Assembly (NCBI RefSeq): GCF_963583255.1
Contig: NC_084815.1
Span: 20,020,807-20,084,806, forward strand
Source: Pyrus communis
Taxonomy: Eukaryota; Streptophyta; Magnoliopsida; Rosales; Rosaceae
Length of the DNA: 64,000 bases
Direction: 5' to 3'
Shown: in pieces, positions 10,036 through 20,946 of the stretch
Layout: each line of letters starts with the position of its first letter
Position numbering within the stretch: the first letter of the stretch is position 1
Made by a program: the position numbers and the translations under genes
The notes under the pieces: generated by a model
What the model saw: only the letters and a program-made list of their open reading frames with translations
Database searches by the model: none
What the model was told of the DNA's origin: nothing

Positions 10036-12384
10036 AGCTTATCTTTCTGAGCACGTGTAAAATCATCTGGAATCTTTTTGGTGACCTTGTAATTGATAAT
10101 ATCTGCATACCAAGGGTTAGTAACCTTTAATGAAAACAATTGTTCATCCGGAAAACTCTCACGTAAAGGGATAAGATCTTCCTCTGTGTTTGAGTGCACA
10201 AGTCTGCTAAGATGATATGCTACAACATTCTCACTCCCTTTCTTATCCTTGATCTCCAAGTCAAACTCTTGAAGCAGAAGTATCCATCGAATGAGTCGCG
10301 GTTTTGCATCTTTTTTTGTGAGTAAATACTTCAAAGCTGCATGGTCAGAAAACACAATAACTTTAGTTCCAATCAGATAAGATCTAAATTTTTCTAAAGC
10401 AAATACAATAGCTAGAAGCTCCTTTTCTGTTGTTGAATAATTCAACTGTGCATCATTGAGTGTTCGTGATGCATAATAGATGACATGTGGCACTTTGTTG
10501 ACACGCTATCCTAGAACTGCACCGACACCATAGTCTGAAGCATCACACATTAACTCAAAAGGTAAACTCCAATCTAGTGGCATGATCATAGGAGCCGTGT
10601 ATAACAACTCCTTAAGCTTGTTAAATGCTACCACACACTCTTCATTCATATCAAATGTTACATCCTTTTGAAGCAAATGGCACAAGGGTCTAGAAATCAT
10701 TGAGAAATCCTTCATAAACCTATGGTAGAAACCTGCATGTCCAATAAAAGAACGAACCTCCCTGACAGTAGTAGGGAGGGGTAAAGAACTAACAAGTTCT
10801 ACTTTAGATTTATCAACTTCAATTCCATTTTCAGATATGATATGCCCTAGAACTAATCCATGTAAAACCATGAAATGACATTTTTCCCAATTTAAGACCA
10901 GATTAATTTCTTGACAACGTTTTAAAACTAGGGGACAGATTATGTAGACATGTATCAAAAGAATCACCATAAACTGAAAAATCATCCATGAACACTTCAA
11001 TTATTTTCTCAATCATATCAGAAAAGATACTTACCATACACCTTTGAAATGTGGCGGGGGCGTTGCAAATTCTAAACGGCACTCTCCGGTATGCAAATGT
11101 GCCAAATGGACATGTGAAAGTCGTCTTTTCTTGATCCTCCAGAGCAACTGCAATCTGATTATATCCAGAATATCCATCAAGAAAGCAATAATGAGAATGA
11201 CCAGCTAACCTTTCTAACATTTGATCAATGAATGGAACTGGAAAGTGATCCTTGCATGTGGTGTTGTTTATCTTCCGATAGTCCGTACAGACTCTCCAAC
11301 TATTTTGCACACGTGTAGGCACTAGCTCACTAGCTTCATTCTTAACAACTGTGACTCCGGATCGCTTCGGAACTACTTGAATAGGGCTCACCCACTTGCT
11401 GTTCGAGATAGGATATATAATGTCAACATTAAGAAGCTTGATAACCTCTTTCTTGACGACCTCCATCATGAGTGGGTTCAAACGGCGTTGAGCTTCCCTT
11501 GTAGGTTTTGCACCTTCCTCCAGCAGAATCCTATGCATACATGTAGCTGGATATATACCTTTGATATCTGCAATGCTCCAAGCTATGGCAGTTTTGTGAT
11601 CATTCAGTACCCGAATCAGTTTCTCTCCCTCTTCTGCTGTGAGTTGTGATGATATGATGACTGGTAATGTTTCAACCTTTCCCAAAAATGCATACTTCAA
11701 ATGTTTAGGAATCGGTTTAAGCTCTAATTTGGGTGCCTGAATCACAAAAGGAAGAATTTTTTCGTTAGAAATAGGAAGAGAAATAAAATAGGAAGAAGAC
11801 TTACCACGAATTGGTGAAAGAGACTCAAAGGTTGCCACTGTCTGGATTAATTCTTCTTCAATGTGCTCATAATAATTAAGTTTTCCATGTGTAATGTTAT
11901 GCACTAACGCATTCTCTAAATTATCTTGTCCCACACCTTCATTAAAACAATCCTGCACAAAATAGTCAAACGCATCAATAGACAAACAAGATTCAAAATC
12001 ACTAGGGTACCTCATAGCATTGAAGATTTTGAACTTGACGCTTTCTCCATCAATTTCCACAGTTAAAGTACCATCGTAGACATCAATCTTCGTATGTGCC
12101 GTTCTAAGGAATGGTCTTCCCAATATAAGAGGAAGTGCAATAGGCATAGGTTCATGTTCCATCTCAAGAACAAAAAAATCAACGGGAAAAATAAGTTCAT
12201 TCACTTGCACAAGTACATCCTCCAATAAGCCTTTGGGATATCTATTTGAACGATCTGCCAACTGGATTACTACCTTTGTTTCCTTCAAGTCTCCAAGGTT
12301 TAGTGATTCATACACTGAATATGGCATCAGATTGATGGATGCCCCTAAATCACACAATGTTCTCCCAAAACTCTTTCCCTCCAA
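10036..12384 (-). pseudogene. gypsy pol: aspartic protease, reverse transcriptase, RNase H (frameshifted)
   Basis: From 12384 the frame opens with the protease active site DLGASINLMP, continues to LILGRPFL, and then enters reverse transcriptase (WRVCTDYRKIN, FLDGYSGYNQI, and FMDDFSVYG in the position of YxDD). A frameshift near 10950-11000 moves the frame, and the RT connection (GHIISENGIEVDKSKVE, RSFIGHAGFYHRFMKDFS) runs on to about 10506. After a stop near 10500, RNase H continues ([31 protein letters not shown]) and ends with [13 protein letters not shown] at the element border. Integrase is absent. Confidence 0.9.
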
Positions 12385-12917
12385 TTAGACATGGAATGAT
12401 AAAGCTACCGGCATCCTTCAACTTCAGTGGTAGCTTTCTCTGCAAAACAGCTGATACTTCCTCGCTTAATGCCACATTTTCTTAATCATTGAATCTCCTC
12501 TTGTTCATACAAAGCTCTTTAAGGAACTTTGCATACTTGGGCACTTATTTTATGGCATCTAAAAGAGGTAAGTTCACATGGACTTTTTGGAAAGTATCCA
12601 AGATTTCCTTATCAGTTTGCTCTTTCTTAGACTTCATAAACTTACGAGGAAAAGAAATAGGGACACATGAGTTAAATGAATTTTGAACTTCTTTAGTTAC
12701 CTTATCAGAATCTTTTTTGTTCAAATATGTATCTTTAGGAGACTTTTCAATTTCTGTTGAAGCCTCATCTTGCTCAAGATTTTTGGTTTGTTGCTCCCCT
12801 TGCTCATTTGTATCTTTTCTAGTCTTCTTTTGCATCCTTGGCTGCTCAAAAACTTATTTTCCATTCCTTAAAGTCACAACATTCACCTGCTCCGCATTTG
12901 GATTCACCACAATTTGG
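12385..12917 (-). other. gypsy gag-protease spacer, degraded
   Basis: Lys/Glu/Gln-rich translated pieces (for example 12835-12545 on -) lie between gag and protease. Stops interrupt the frame at about 12387, 12485 and 12850, so gag and pol are no longer joined. Confidence 0.7.
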
Positions 12918-14276
12918 CTAGGCAACCTTCCTGGTTGGTGTTGTTGCCCCCATGAAACTTGCTAATTGACTTATTTGGCGCTTAAGGTTTTCAATTGCTT
13001 TGTCTGTTTTCTGTTGATGAGATTGAGTAGAGTTAGCTAAAGAAACAATTAAATCCTCAAGAGACTTACTTGGAGCTTGTTGTTGTTGAGGCTGAAATGG
13101 TGCCTGCGGTCTTGCTTGAAAGAAGCCAGGTGGACGGTTATAGTTGTTGGGAACAGATTGTTGTCCGTTGTCTTGATTGTTCCACTTTAAGTATGGATAA
13201 TCGCGCCACCCTACGTTATAGTTGTTGGAGTATGGATCATACTTTTGTCTTTGTTGCCCTTGAAACCCTTCTAACGCATTAGCTTGCTCAAGACCACCTT
13301 GATCCATCAACAAAGGGCACATGTCCATGGCATGTCCCATCATTGAACATACACCGCACACCTGTTTTGGAGCCACCATAACTTGTTGTACAAGAATAGT
13401 CAAGTTAGCTAATTGTAATTCAATACTAGAGTTAGCATTTACCTCGTTAACTTTCTTAAGAGGTAGCTCATCTCCTCCAAATTGTCGTGTGTTGCCAGTA
13501 ATGTTCTTTAATAATGCCTTAGCATTTGTTGGTGTCTTGTCCATAAATGCTCCTCCACTTGCTGCATCAAGCATTACACGATCAGTACCACACAATCCTT
13601 CATAAAAATATTGTATTAAAAGATGCTCTGAAATTTGATGATTAGGACAAGATGCAACCAAATGTGTGAATCGCTCATAGTAATCTCCAAAGGGCTCTCC
13701 ATGTTGTTGTAGGATTGCATATATGTCTTTCCTTATGCTTGCAGCTTTTGTGACCGGAAAATATTGCTCTAAAAATGCTTGCTTCATCTGGTTCCATGTG
13801 TTCATTGATCCCGGAGGTAAATTGTAAAGCCACTCCTTTGCCTTAACTTCTAATATAAATGGGAATGCCCTTAACTTGACTTGCTCATCATCTACATTGG
13901 CTGGTCTCATTCCCGAGCATACCACATGAAACTCCATGAGATGCTTGTTGGCATCCTCTGTTGAAAAGCCATGGAACTTAGGCAAGTAGTGAATCATGCC
14001 GGACTTAAGCTCAAATCCTCCTTCTGCATTTGGATATGTGATGCACAATGGTTGTTGATCCGTATTAGGCGTTGCCAACTCCCTCAAAGTCCGGTTATCA
14101 GCCATGCCTTCTTGTGGTTCTTCCTCCTCTTTAGAACTCAAATGTGGTGGAGAAGATGGTGGTAAAGACACTGATGCATGCTTCTGCTTGATTGTTCCTC
14201 GAAGCTTTCGAAATGTTCGTTCAACCTTAGGATCGTAAGAAGCTAGATCAATGCTCTTGGACCTTCGAGTATGCAT
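12918..14276 (-). CDS. gypsy Gag protein (open frame)
   Basis: The uninterrupted 452-codon frame begins MHTRRSKSIDLASYDPKVER. It contains the retrotransposon gag core (YLPKFHGFSTEDANKHLMEF, AKEWLYNLPPGSMNTW, LLIQYFYEGL) and then a zinc knuckle of the CX2CX4HX4C form (CGVCSMMGHAMDMC) at about residues 304-317. A Gln/Pro-rich region and a coiled-coil-like end (DKAIENLKRQISQLASFMGA) follow. Gag would form the virus-like particle and bind the element RNA. The frame is intact in a dead element, which suggests fairly recent insertion. The ATG lies about 120 bases after the LTR end, past the primer site. Confidence 0.85.
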   Translation of the reverse strand: MHTRRSKSIDLASYDPKVERTFRKLRGTIKQKHASVSLPPSSPPHLSSKEEEEPQEGMADNRTLRELATPNTDQQPLCITYPNAEGGFELKSGMIHYLPKFHGFSTEDANKHLMEFHVVCSGMRPANVDDEQVKLRAFPFILEVKAKEWLYNLPPGSMNTWNQMKQAFLEQYFPVTKAASIRKDIYAILQQHGEPFGDYYERFTHLVASCPNHQISEHLLIQYFYEGLCGTDRVMLDAASGGAFMDKTPTNAKALLKNITGNTRQFGGDELPLKKVNEVNANSSIELQLANLTILVQQVMVAPKQVCGVCSMMGHAMDMCPLLMDQGGLEQANALEGFQGQQRQKYDPYSNNYNVGWRDYPYLKWNNQDNGQQSVPNNYNRPPGFFQARPQAPFQPQQQQAPSKSLEDLIVSLANSTQSHQQKTDKAIENLKRQISQLASFMGATTPTRKVA

Positions 14277-14371
14277 ATACTACAAAGAGTACCTGAAATA
14301 AAAACAAAATCAAAAACACTAATTAGACAAGAAAAGAAAACAATAGAAAAATAAGTAATTAGAAATAACAA

Positions 14372-14397
14372 TCCCCAGCGACACGTCGCCAAAAATT
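14372..14397 (-). other. gypsy primer-binding site region
   Basis: Directly after the LTR end, the minus strand reads AATTTTTGGCGACGTGTCGC then TGGGGA. This is the position and form of the TGGCG...TGGGGA primer sites that follow Tat/Athila-type LTRs. The exact tRNA was not determined. Confidence 0.65.
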
Positions 14398-16151
14398 TGA
14401 TAGGATTAAAAGCACACCACAAAGTAGCACACAAATGTCCTATTGATTTTCCTTATTAACACTAAGATTTGTCAATTGTAGCATATGAAAATAAGGGTCT
14501 TTCCCGCAAAAGATTGTTTTATCTAACTACTTAAAATGTCACAAAAACTGTGCTGCTGTCCCTACTGACCAGCCACCGATAAATAATTATTAGACCGACT
14601 TACACTTATCTAAAGTCTACGAAATTTTATATGAAGACACTAGACACACAGAGCTACATTCACACAAATTTTTGGGATTTTTGGAGTTGATTTTCTATTT
14701 AAATTAAATCAAACAAAAACAGAACAGAAACAGATTTTTAAGTAGTTCACAAATTAAGAAAAAGGAGTTAAGGGAATTGCTATCCACCACCAAATAATCA
14801 TGCAAACATGTTATGTTTCATTCAAATTCCTTTCATTTTCGGATGAAGATGCTCAAGTTGGTTCAATGTTAGAACTCAACCTATTACTCTTTCTTATATA
14901 GTATGTTAAGAGAATGGCGTTTTCAACTTAACTTAGTCCCTAACATGCAATCTAGAATGGTGTGTTCATAGATTTAACAAGTAGAAATCATTAAGAACGA
15001 AAAGAGTTTGAGTCATCACAAGGCATCGTAAGTACTAGCGTTGTCTTACTTATCCTTGAAATTGATTCACATGTTAATCGCAATTAACAAGTACTACTCT
15101 AGAACATATGTAGGTCCTCATTCGACAAGGGCAGGCACACACATATTCATAGCATTAGAATCCTAGATATGCTTACTAAGTATGCATCCGTAGAAAACAC
15201 ATAAAGAATTCATCAATGAGACAAGTAGTGAACCAATTTTCATCCATTCATAAAAGTAATTCAAACGAAATGTCATAACAAAATTGCAATCATATTCGGG
15301 GCTTCAAAACAGCCCCTAACTACTAAAAATTAGTCACACATAATTCTCAAATTAAACCAAAAGAAAGACATGAGTTTGAGAAGATAAAACCGAAAGAAGA
15401 GAATGCTAAGATTTCCTCCTTCCTTTCCTTCCTTCCCCAACGCAGCAGCCTTGCCTTTTTTCCTTGCTTTCCTTCCTTTTTTTCCACCTTTTTTTCCCCT
15501 CTTTGCTGCTGCAACCTGTAGCCCTTTTCTTCTTTTCTGCTGCCATAGTTTTTTTCTCCATAACTCACCCCACTAACAGCCATTTAGTGATGACAATAAG
15601 TGAGAGGAAATGGTAAAACAATTATAACTCCTTGGATAGCCTTTATGTCAATTACTCCCTCTTAATCCTCATCTTTTAATTCCATTTCCTCTGATATTTG
15701 AATAGGTGTCAGTTGGTTTGTTTTTTACTGCATCAGTTTTGGCTGCTAGTTTTATTGGATTTATTGCTTTCAATGCTTTCTTGTCAGTTACAAACTGCTC
15801 AGCCTCTTGGGAACCGTTCAGTGTTAAAACAGCCATAACTTCTTCTAGCAAAATGATATTAGTAATCTGCGAAATGCCCCAAAAAATAGACATCCGTAGC
15901 TTTCCAAGCATATAAGGCTCATTCTCTAATTTATTCTGAGCTGTCCGCAACTTGCTTCCAAAGTCAGCTAATCTGCACAGGCAGTTTTGACATATTTGTT
16001 ACTTAAAATTCCACTTGTGCTATTTTTCTTTTCTTTGCTTGACAAATCCTACAAAACACAAAAAAAAAGTAAATAGCTCAAAAATATAAGGAACTAACTA
16101 AGAAAAGGCAAGTGAATTTGATGTAAAATATATATAGATATAAGCTTATCA
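14398..16151 (-). repeat. 5' LTR of the gypsy element
   Basis: 1754 bp with matching termini: on the minus strand it starts TGATAAGC at 16151 and ends CCTATCA at 14398, giving the TGATA/TATCA inverted ends. Short open frames inside (for example 15950-15669) show no family signature. The second LTR is missing. Confidence 0.85.
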
Positions 16152-16156
16152 CTTCT

Positions 16157-16795
16157 GAAGAAGGGTGAGATGCGAGGTTTTCCTAGCATGATTGGAAGCA
16201 TCGACTGTATGCACTAGACTTGAAAAAAACTGTCCAAGTGCATGGCAATGAGCTTATGGGGACAGAGAATGAGTAAAAAGTATCATTTTGGAGGCGGTGG
16301 CATCATTTGATACATGGATTTGGCATGCTTTTTTGGTGTTCCATGAGCTCAAAATGACCTCAATGTCCTTAACCAATCCCAGTGTTCAACGATGTCCTGC
16401 AAGGAAAAGCACCGAAAGTCATGTATTGGGTCAATGGACATAAGTACCACAGGGCATACTACCTAGCAGACGGCATTACCCAAGGTGGACATCATTTGTC
16501 AAAACAGTGCCACGTCCGCAAAGTGAAAAGGAAAAACACTTCGCAAGTTATCAAGAGGGGTGTAGGAAGGATGTGGAGCGTTGTTTTGGTATCCTCCAAG
16601 CTCGTTGGGCCATTATCAGGGGTGCTTCCAGGTTGTTTGATTTAGAGTCGCTTCAATCCATCATGTTGACGTGTATCATTCTTCACAACATGATTGTGGA
16701 AGATACGTATGATTATGATGCCATTGATGAATTTAAGCCGGACCTGATGAACAATTCCAAAACAGAAATATATTATGCTCATGACGTCACCGAAG
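16157..16795 (+). pseudogene. Harbinger transposase, catalytic region (DDE), degraded
   Basis: Continuing the frame from 10030, this block carries the first catalytic Asp (GSIDCMH, near 16203), the second (QNDLNVLNQSPVFNDV, near 16352) and the Glu (DVERCFGILQARWAIIRG, near 16575), the DDE triad of Harbinger transposases. It also has LADGITQ and LHNMIVEDTYDYD. Stops interrupt it: TAG and TGA where Trp codons are expected in MHWxWKNCPSAWQ, and TGA near 16275 and 16347. There is a frameshift between 16500 and 16510. It breaks off at 16795 where a solo LTR is inserted. Confidence 0.9.
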
Positions 16796-18644
16796 TGAAG
16801 GAAAATTTTTGTCCTTGCTAAGAATATGTGAGAACATTTGAACACACAAGGAAACTAATAACACTTTAAAGTAGGCATGCATTCAAAAACAATTCTAAAA
16901 CCTATGACTTTCAAAGCCTAGTGAATAGTGAACCAAAAGACTCTTTAACAAATTAAAGAGAAAAGAGAGTTTGAGTTTCATTACCCTTGAAGCTCATCCT
17001 TAATTACACAAGGGTTCACCCAAGTGGAAGGCATTTAAGTCACCTCCTTTACTCCTTTAGATGGTTGCTTCTTTACTTCTCCTTTGCTCCTAGAGGATTT
17101 GAGGAGAGGAACTCCAAGAACACCAAAAGTTTGGTGTCTCTAAGTCTGTACACCAAAGATGAGGTGTGAAGATGAAATGGATGACTTAGAGGAAGGAAGA
17201 TTGCTAGCAATTTTCTTCTATGTGAGGCCGGCCTCTTTGGAAGACAAAGAGAGAAAAAGTTTTGCTCTTTTGCCTTAAAAGAAAACCCTAGTGAGAGAAA
17301 GGCTATAAAGATGCCTTTATACCACCTCACATATGAGTGGCAAACTTGCAATTAACCTAAGTTTGCTACCACTCACCCTATGGCCGGTTTCCATTAGTTA
17401 TTGGGCTAATTGCCCATTGTATTTTAGTTTTCATACAACTTAAACATAATGGGCTTTGTGGACCAAAACCCTTTTGGGCCCCGAGACCCAAAACTAACTT
17501 GAAATCCTAATACAAATCTTTCGTATAATTAATTAACTAATTAATTAATCTTGACCATTCTCAACCATTTAATTGCTTATCCATCTCATTTATATTTTTT
17601 CACTTTCATCCTTATTCGGTGTACGATCCATTAGGTTCCAATTAGCGAGGCAGTAGGTGATTGTTATTCTTAACGATTGATTGTGAATTGAAACTTCATT
17701 TCAATTCTCACTTTGATGAAGATTAATGTTTGCTAATCTTTAGGGCTTCGACATACCATGAGTGACACCTAGCAGTATGTCATGGCTACCCAAGCTAAGT
17801 AGAAGTGGTTGGAGAACCTATCCAGTTACAATTATAATGCAATACGGTCCTTCTCTAATACAATACTCTTAATCACATTGTTTAAGTAATAGTTTGATTC
17901 ATGTCCACTATCCAGTGTGATACTTCTCTATATGATTCAATTGAATATGATTTGGAACAAACTTCCTAAGTTATATTCGTATGATTTGGCCAAAGACTCC
18001 TGAATCATATCTCAAAGTATTCTCCCTCCACCATGGAAGGTTAGAGATCTCTTGTTATGCATTTATATGCCTACATGACTAGATAGCTTGACCCCAACAA
18101 TGTCGTGGACACTCTCGATGGAATGCTTTTGACATGATCAAAGATCAAGGACCTAACCATTAGACATCTATGATGTCTTAGGTCAAATGACTACTTTGCA
18201 CATTGCAACTTACGAGTTCTTGCATTACATGTATGTTCGAACTCTCTTTTGATCGCAATTCAGTGTACTCAATTACTTTTTGAGCACCTATGTGTTTGTC
18301 TTAGTGTCCAACACTAAATGACTTGAGACTAGTCATATTCACGCTTGAGTTAACATAACACATACTAAACTTAACCGATTGTCAATGCCCAATTGGCAAC
18401 TCTATGGCTAGGAACGTTTTAGGAATAAACATAAGAGAAAGGTCTTGTTAATCTAACTTGCTTAGATCACTTCTCTCTTAGATTAAATACATTCCTTGGA
18501 TTCACTTACTGCTTAAACACATAATACAATAAATAGTGATTAACAATAAGCTTTGCCCTTCATTAAACATATAATAGTTTAACACAATAAGTATTTCAAA
18601 AGCTATTACATCAAATGAGTGGCTTTGTGGGCATACTTCCAACA
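16796..18644 (-). mobile_element. solo LTR (1849 bp) inside the transposase
   Basis: The flanks carry the 5-bp duplication cgaag (16791-16795 and 18645-18649). On the minus strand the insert starts TGTTGGAAGTATGCCCACAA and ends ...TTTTCCTTCA, so it is TG...CA bounded. It has no gag or pol sequence. With one cgaag copy removed, the transposase frame joins exactly (DVTE then EPVQHEPLERDG). A solo LTR left by LTR-LTR recombination is the simplest reading; a short non-autonomous element is the alternative. Confidence 0.82.
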
Positions 18645-18649
18645 CGAAG

Positions 18650-18804
18650 AACCCGTGCAACATGAGCCATTAGAAAGGGATGGATGTTACAATGAAAGGT
18701 TCATTGAACGATATACTTCACTCCAATCCTCATACTTTCACAAATCCTAGCAAATTGACTTGATAGAGCACTTATGGGGATTGAAACAAGCTCAAGAAAC
18801 TTAA
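18650..18804 (+). pseudogene. Harbinger transposase C-terminal tail
   Basis: The frame continues from 16795 across the solo LTR: EPVQHEPLERDGCYNERFIE, then RYTSLQSSYFHKS. An internal TAG falls at about 18758, and the last residues (QIDLIEHLWGLKQAQET) end at a TAA at 18802-18804. This is the usual C-terminal tail of plant Harbinger transposases, ending in a helix with EHLW. Confidence 0.85.
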
Positions 18805-19336
18805 AAACAAGTTTGGGGTGGAAAAAGAATGCTCTTGGTTTGTTTGGTGTGTTTTTTAAGTTCATTTAGTTTGTTTTTATTTATTTATTTAGTGTGTTTA
18901 TATAATTTTATTTGGTGTGTTTTTTAAGTTCATTTAGTGTGGTTTTTTTATTTATTTGGTGTGTTTATATTCTTTGAATAAAGATTCTCTTAGTTTAAAT
19001 AAAGTACCATATTAAATAAAGATACTCTTAGTTTAAATAAAGTACTAAATTAAATAGATACGAAATTACATAAAGTATTCAATTTAATAAATACAAAATT
19101 ACATAAAATACCAAATTAAATAAATACGAAATTACAACCCAAGGTGATTGGAAAATTATGGGCTCCGATTATACAACAAATTCCTTAGTCATTCGTGAAT
19201 GAAAAATCATCACCTAACCAATCTGTGGTGCTAGGACCATCTCCACTTGCTCTCTCTTCTCTTGCACGCCACCTTCACACGATCTCCGAATGCCAAAAAT
19301 ATTTAGAATTTGGAAACATCGCATCTATAAGCTCCT
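18805..19336. other. AT-rich spacer between the two Harbinger ORFs
   Basis: It contains short repeats (GTGTGTTTTTTAAGTTCATTTAG twice at 18848-18940; AAATAAAGTACNAAATTAAATA blocks at 18990-19130). No gene is seen. The convergent ORFs end on either side of it. Confidence 0.6.
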
Positions 19337-20227
19337 TCATAATGTCACGATCTTGTTGAGCCCTTCTTTTTCTTTAAGCTCTTCCCTTTCTTGCCTAAGT
19401 AGCTCTCTTTCTCTCTGATTAGCTTGAAATAATCTCTCAACAGTTGCAGCTTTTGCCTCATCTCTAGCCTTATTAGCCTCAAATTTAGTCATTTCCCGTG
19501 CCAAAGTCAATTCACCTTGGCAAGTAAGTTCTTCCATATATTTTGCATAATCATTCTTGGAAGTACTCCCTTTTCTCTTTGAAGCCTTCTTACCATGAGG
19601 CCTAAGTGGATAATGGGTCGACCCTGACACTTGTTCAGCGGTCGCTTCTGACACTTGTTCTATGTTGCTTTCATGAACATGCGAGTCATGATCTGGCATA
19701 TAGTGTAGAGGGGTGTTGTTCATGACAACTTCTGGACTGACAAACACAACTCTAAATTTGGGACAACAATATTCCAACATTCCCACTGGTTAAATGATTT
19801 GTTTTTGTTTTTGGCATTATACCAAGCTTGTGCTTGAAGTGTCTACAAAATGCGGGAGAAAAAAGATTATAATCAAAGTACATAATGTAAATTTAGGTAT
19901 AGTACAAACAAATAAATAATATATTGTTACCTAATCCACGTAATTTTCCCCACTTCAAATATTAGTACTAACTTGTGCCAAGGTGTTTTTCCAATCAGTA
20001 AACGATTGGCTGAGTATTCTCCAACGACTTGAGAGCGATTGTTCTGTTCTTTTGCCACCAATTTTCTTAAGAAAAATGGAATGAATATTGCTCCACATTT
20101 CTCGCAACTGCATCTCATTACCCATAACCGGATCATGAGTAACTTCAACCCAGCTAGAACACAACGTAACATCTTCAATAAGCGTCCAATTCATATCTGC
20201 ATCATTAGCCATTTTTTCGGAAACCAA
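19337..20227 (-). pseudogene. Harbinger ORF1 (Myb/SANT-like DNA-binding protein), frameshifted
   Basis: On the minus strand, 20227-19955 encodes a trihelix/SANT-like region with Trp spacing (NWTLIEDVTLCSSWVEVTHD, LSSRWRILSQSFTDWKN). The sequence near 19840-19790 carries AWYNAKNKNKSFNQWECWNI in another frame, a hallmark of Harbinger ORF1 proteins. From 19786 to 19337 follow PLRPHGKKASKRKGS and a Glu/Arg-rich coiled coil (RERELLRQEREELKEKEG). In this superfamily ORF1 helps bring the transposase to the transposon ends. The pieces are in different frames and one intervening part looks missing or intronic, so it is called a pseudogene. Confidence 0.82.
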
Positions 20228-20399
20228 AGTATATAGAAACTTTGAGAGAAAGATTGGAATGTGGTTGAAAGTATTTAAGAAAATATGAAATTGTAAGGTG
20301 GAAGATAATGAAAAGGTATTTATAGAAAAATAAAATCAATTTTTTAAATTAATTTTTAATATTTCTATTAACTTAATTATTTTTTACTGTTTGATTAAA

Positions 20400-20830
20400 G
20401 AAAATTTGAAATCCAACCCTGCAGATTGTGCCATGTGTCATAACGATAACATATCATTTGTTTTTCTTTTTTTTTTCAATGTTGAAGCCGAAAAACGTGG
20501 ACCGTTGATCTGGAATCAAACGACTGATATTGTGCCACGTCATCTAGCTATTGGGGGAGGTTTGAAATTTTTTTTTACTGTTGGAAATCCAACAGTCTAG
20601 AAAAAATAAACGTTGAAATCCAACGGACGAGAGGGTGCCACTTGGCACTAGTAATGGTAACATTTCAGAGTTCAAACCGCAGGGCCCACCAACTAAAATC
20701 TTGTCGGTGACACGCCCCCACGCACGCGTGTTATGCACACACCTGATGAAATTTTTTTTATAACATGGTTGACATCAGCCTTGCATCACAGAGCCCTCAG
20801 AATGGTGGGGGTGAATTTCATAGAGTGAGT
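20400..20830. repeat. right subterminal region of the Harbinger element
   Basis: Repeated motifs occur: TGCCATGTGTCATAACG, GTGCCACGTCATC, TTGGAAATCCAACAGTC and GTTGAAATCCAACGGAC. It ends with a GTTGACATCAGCCTTGCATC segment near 20768. The last segment and the AAATCCAAC palindromes are also found at 60160-60350 in the smaller Harbinger element, linking the two. Confidence 0.7.
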
Positions 20831-20946
20831 GAGTCACTAAAATAATTTTTAGTAATATTAAAAAGTAATTGTTTGACAATCATTTGCAAGTCGCATGTAT
20901 ATGTAAACTTTTGACGGAGTCTATGATGAAAATTTGATTGAGTAAA

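Larger units (their letters stand above)
10031..16151 (-). mobile_element. Ty3/gypsy retrotransposon (Tat/Athila-like), lacking integrase and 3' LTR
   Basis: The 6121-bp element is flanked by the 5-bp duplication cttct (10026-10030 and 16152-16156). On the minus strand it has a 5' LTR (16151-14398), a primer-binding region, a gag frame (14276-12918), protease, reverse transcriptase and RNase H. The sequence ends abruptly within the spacer after RNase H. Integrase and the 3' LTR are missing although the target duplication is intact. The bases TGATA at the left border occur both in the LTR terminus (TGATAGG at 14398) and in pol, so a microhomology-bounded deletion is likely. Lineage assignment rests on the DLGAS protease and TGGCG-type primer site and is inference. 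Confidence 0.88.
8865..20810. mobile_element. PIF/Harbinger DNA transposon, autonomous type, split by two retroelement insertions
   Basis: The outer element is recognised from a DDE transposase read on + in three blocks (9516-10030, 16157-16795, 18650-18804) and a convergent Myb/SANT-like ORF1 on - (20227-19337). Between the blocks lie a gypsy element with TSD cttct and a solo LTR with TSD cgaag; removing each with one TSD copy restores the transposase frame. Subterminal regions rich in ACGTG/CCACG motifs occur at both ends (9050-9300 and 20400-20740). They resemble those of the smaller element at 59523-60514. I could not fix the terminal inverted repeats: GGGCACATCCAGTATAGG at 8855-8872 is a left candidate without a clear right partner, so the ends are approximate. 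Confidence 0.75.

Noticed and set aside
9927..10130. Transposase C-terminus continuing past 10030
   Set aside because: From 10031 the sequence is antisense gypsy RNase H spacer; the true transposase continuation is at 16157.
15669..15950. 93-residue frame inside the gypsy LTR
   Set aside because: Falls wholly in LTR sequence with no domain; chance frame likely.
17073..17351. 92-residue frame in the 16796-18644 insert
   Set aside because: Lies in a solo LTR, no family signature.
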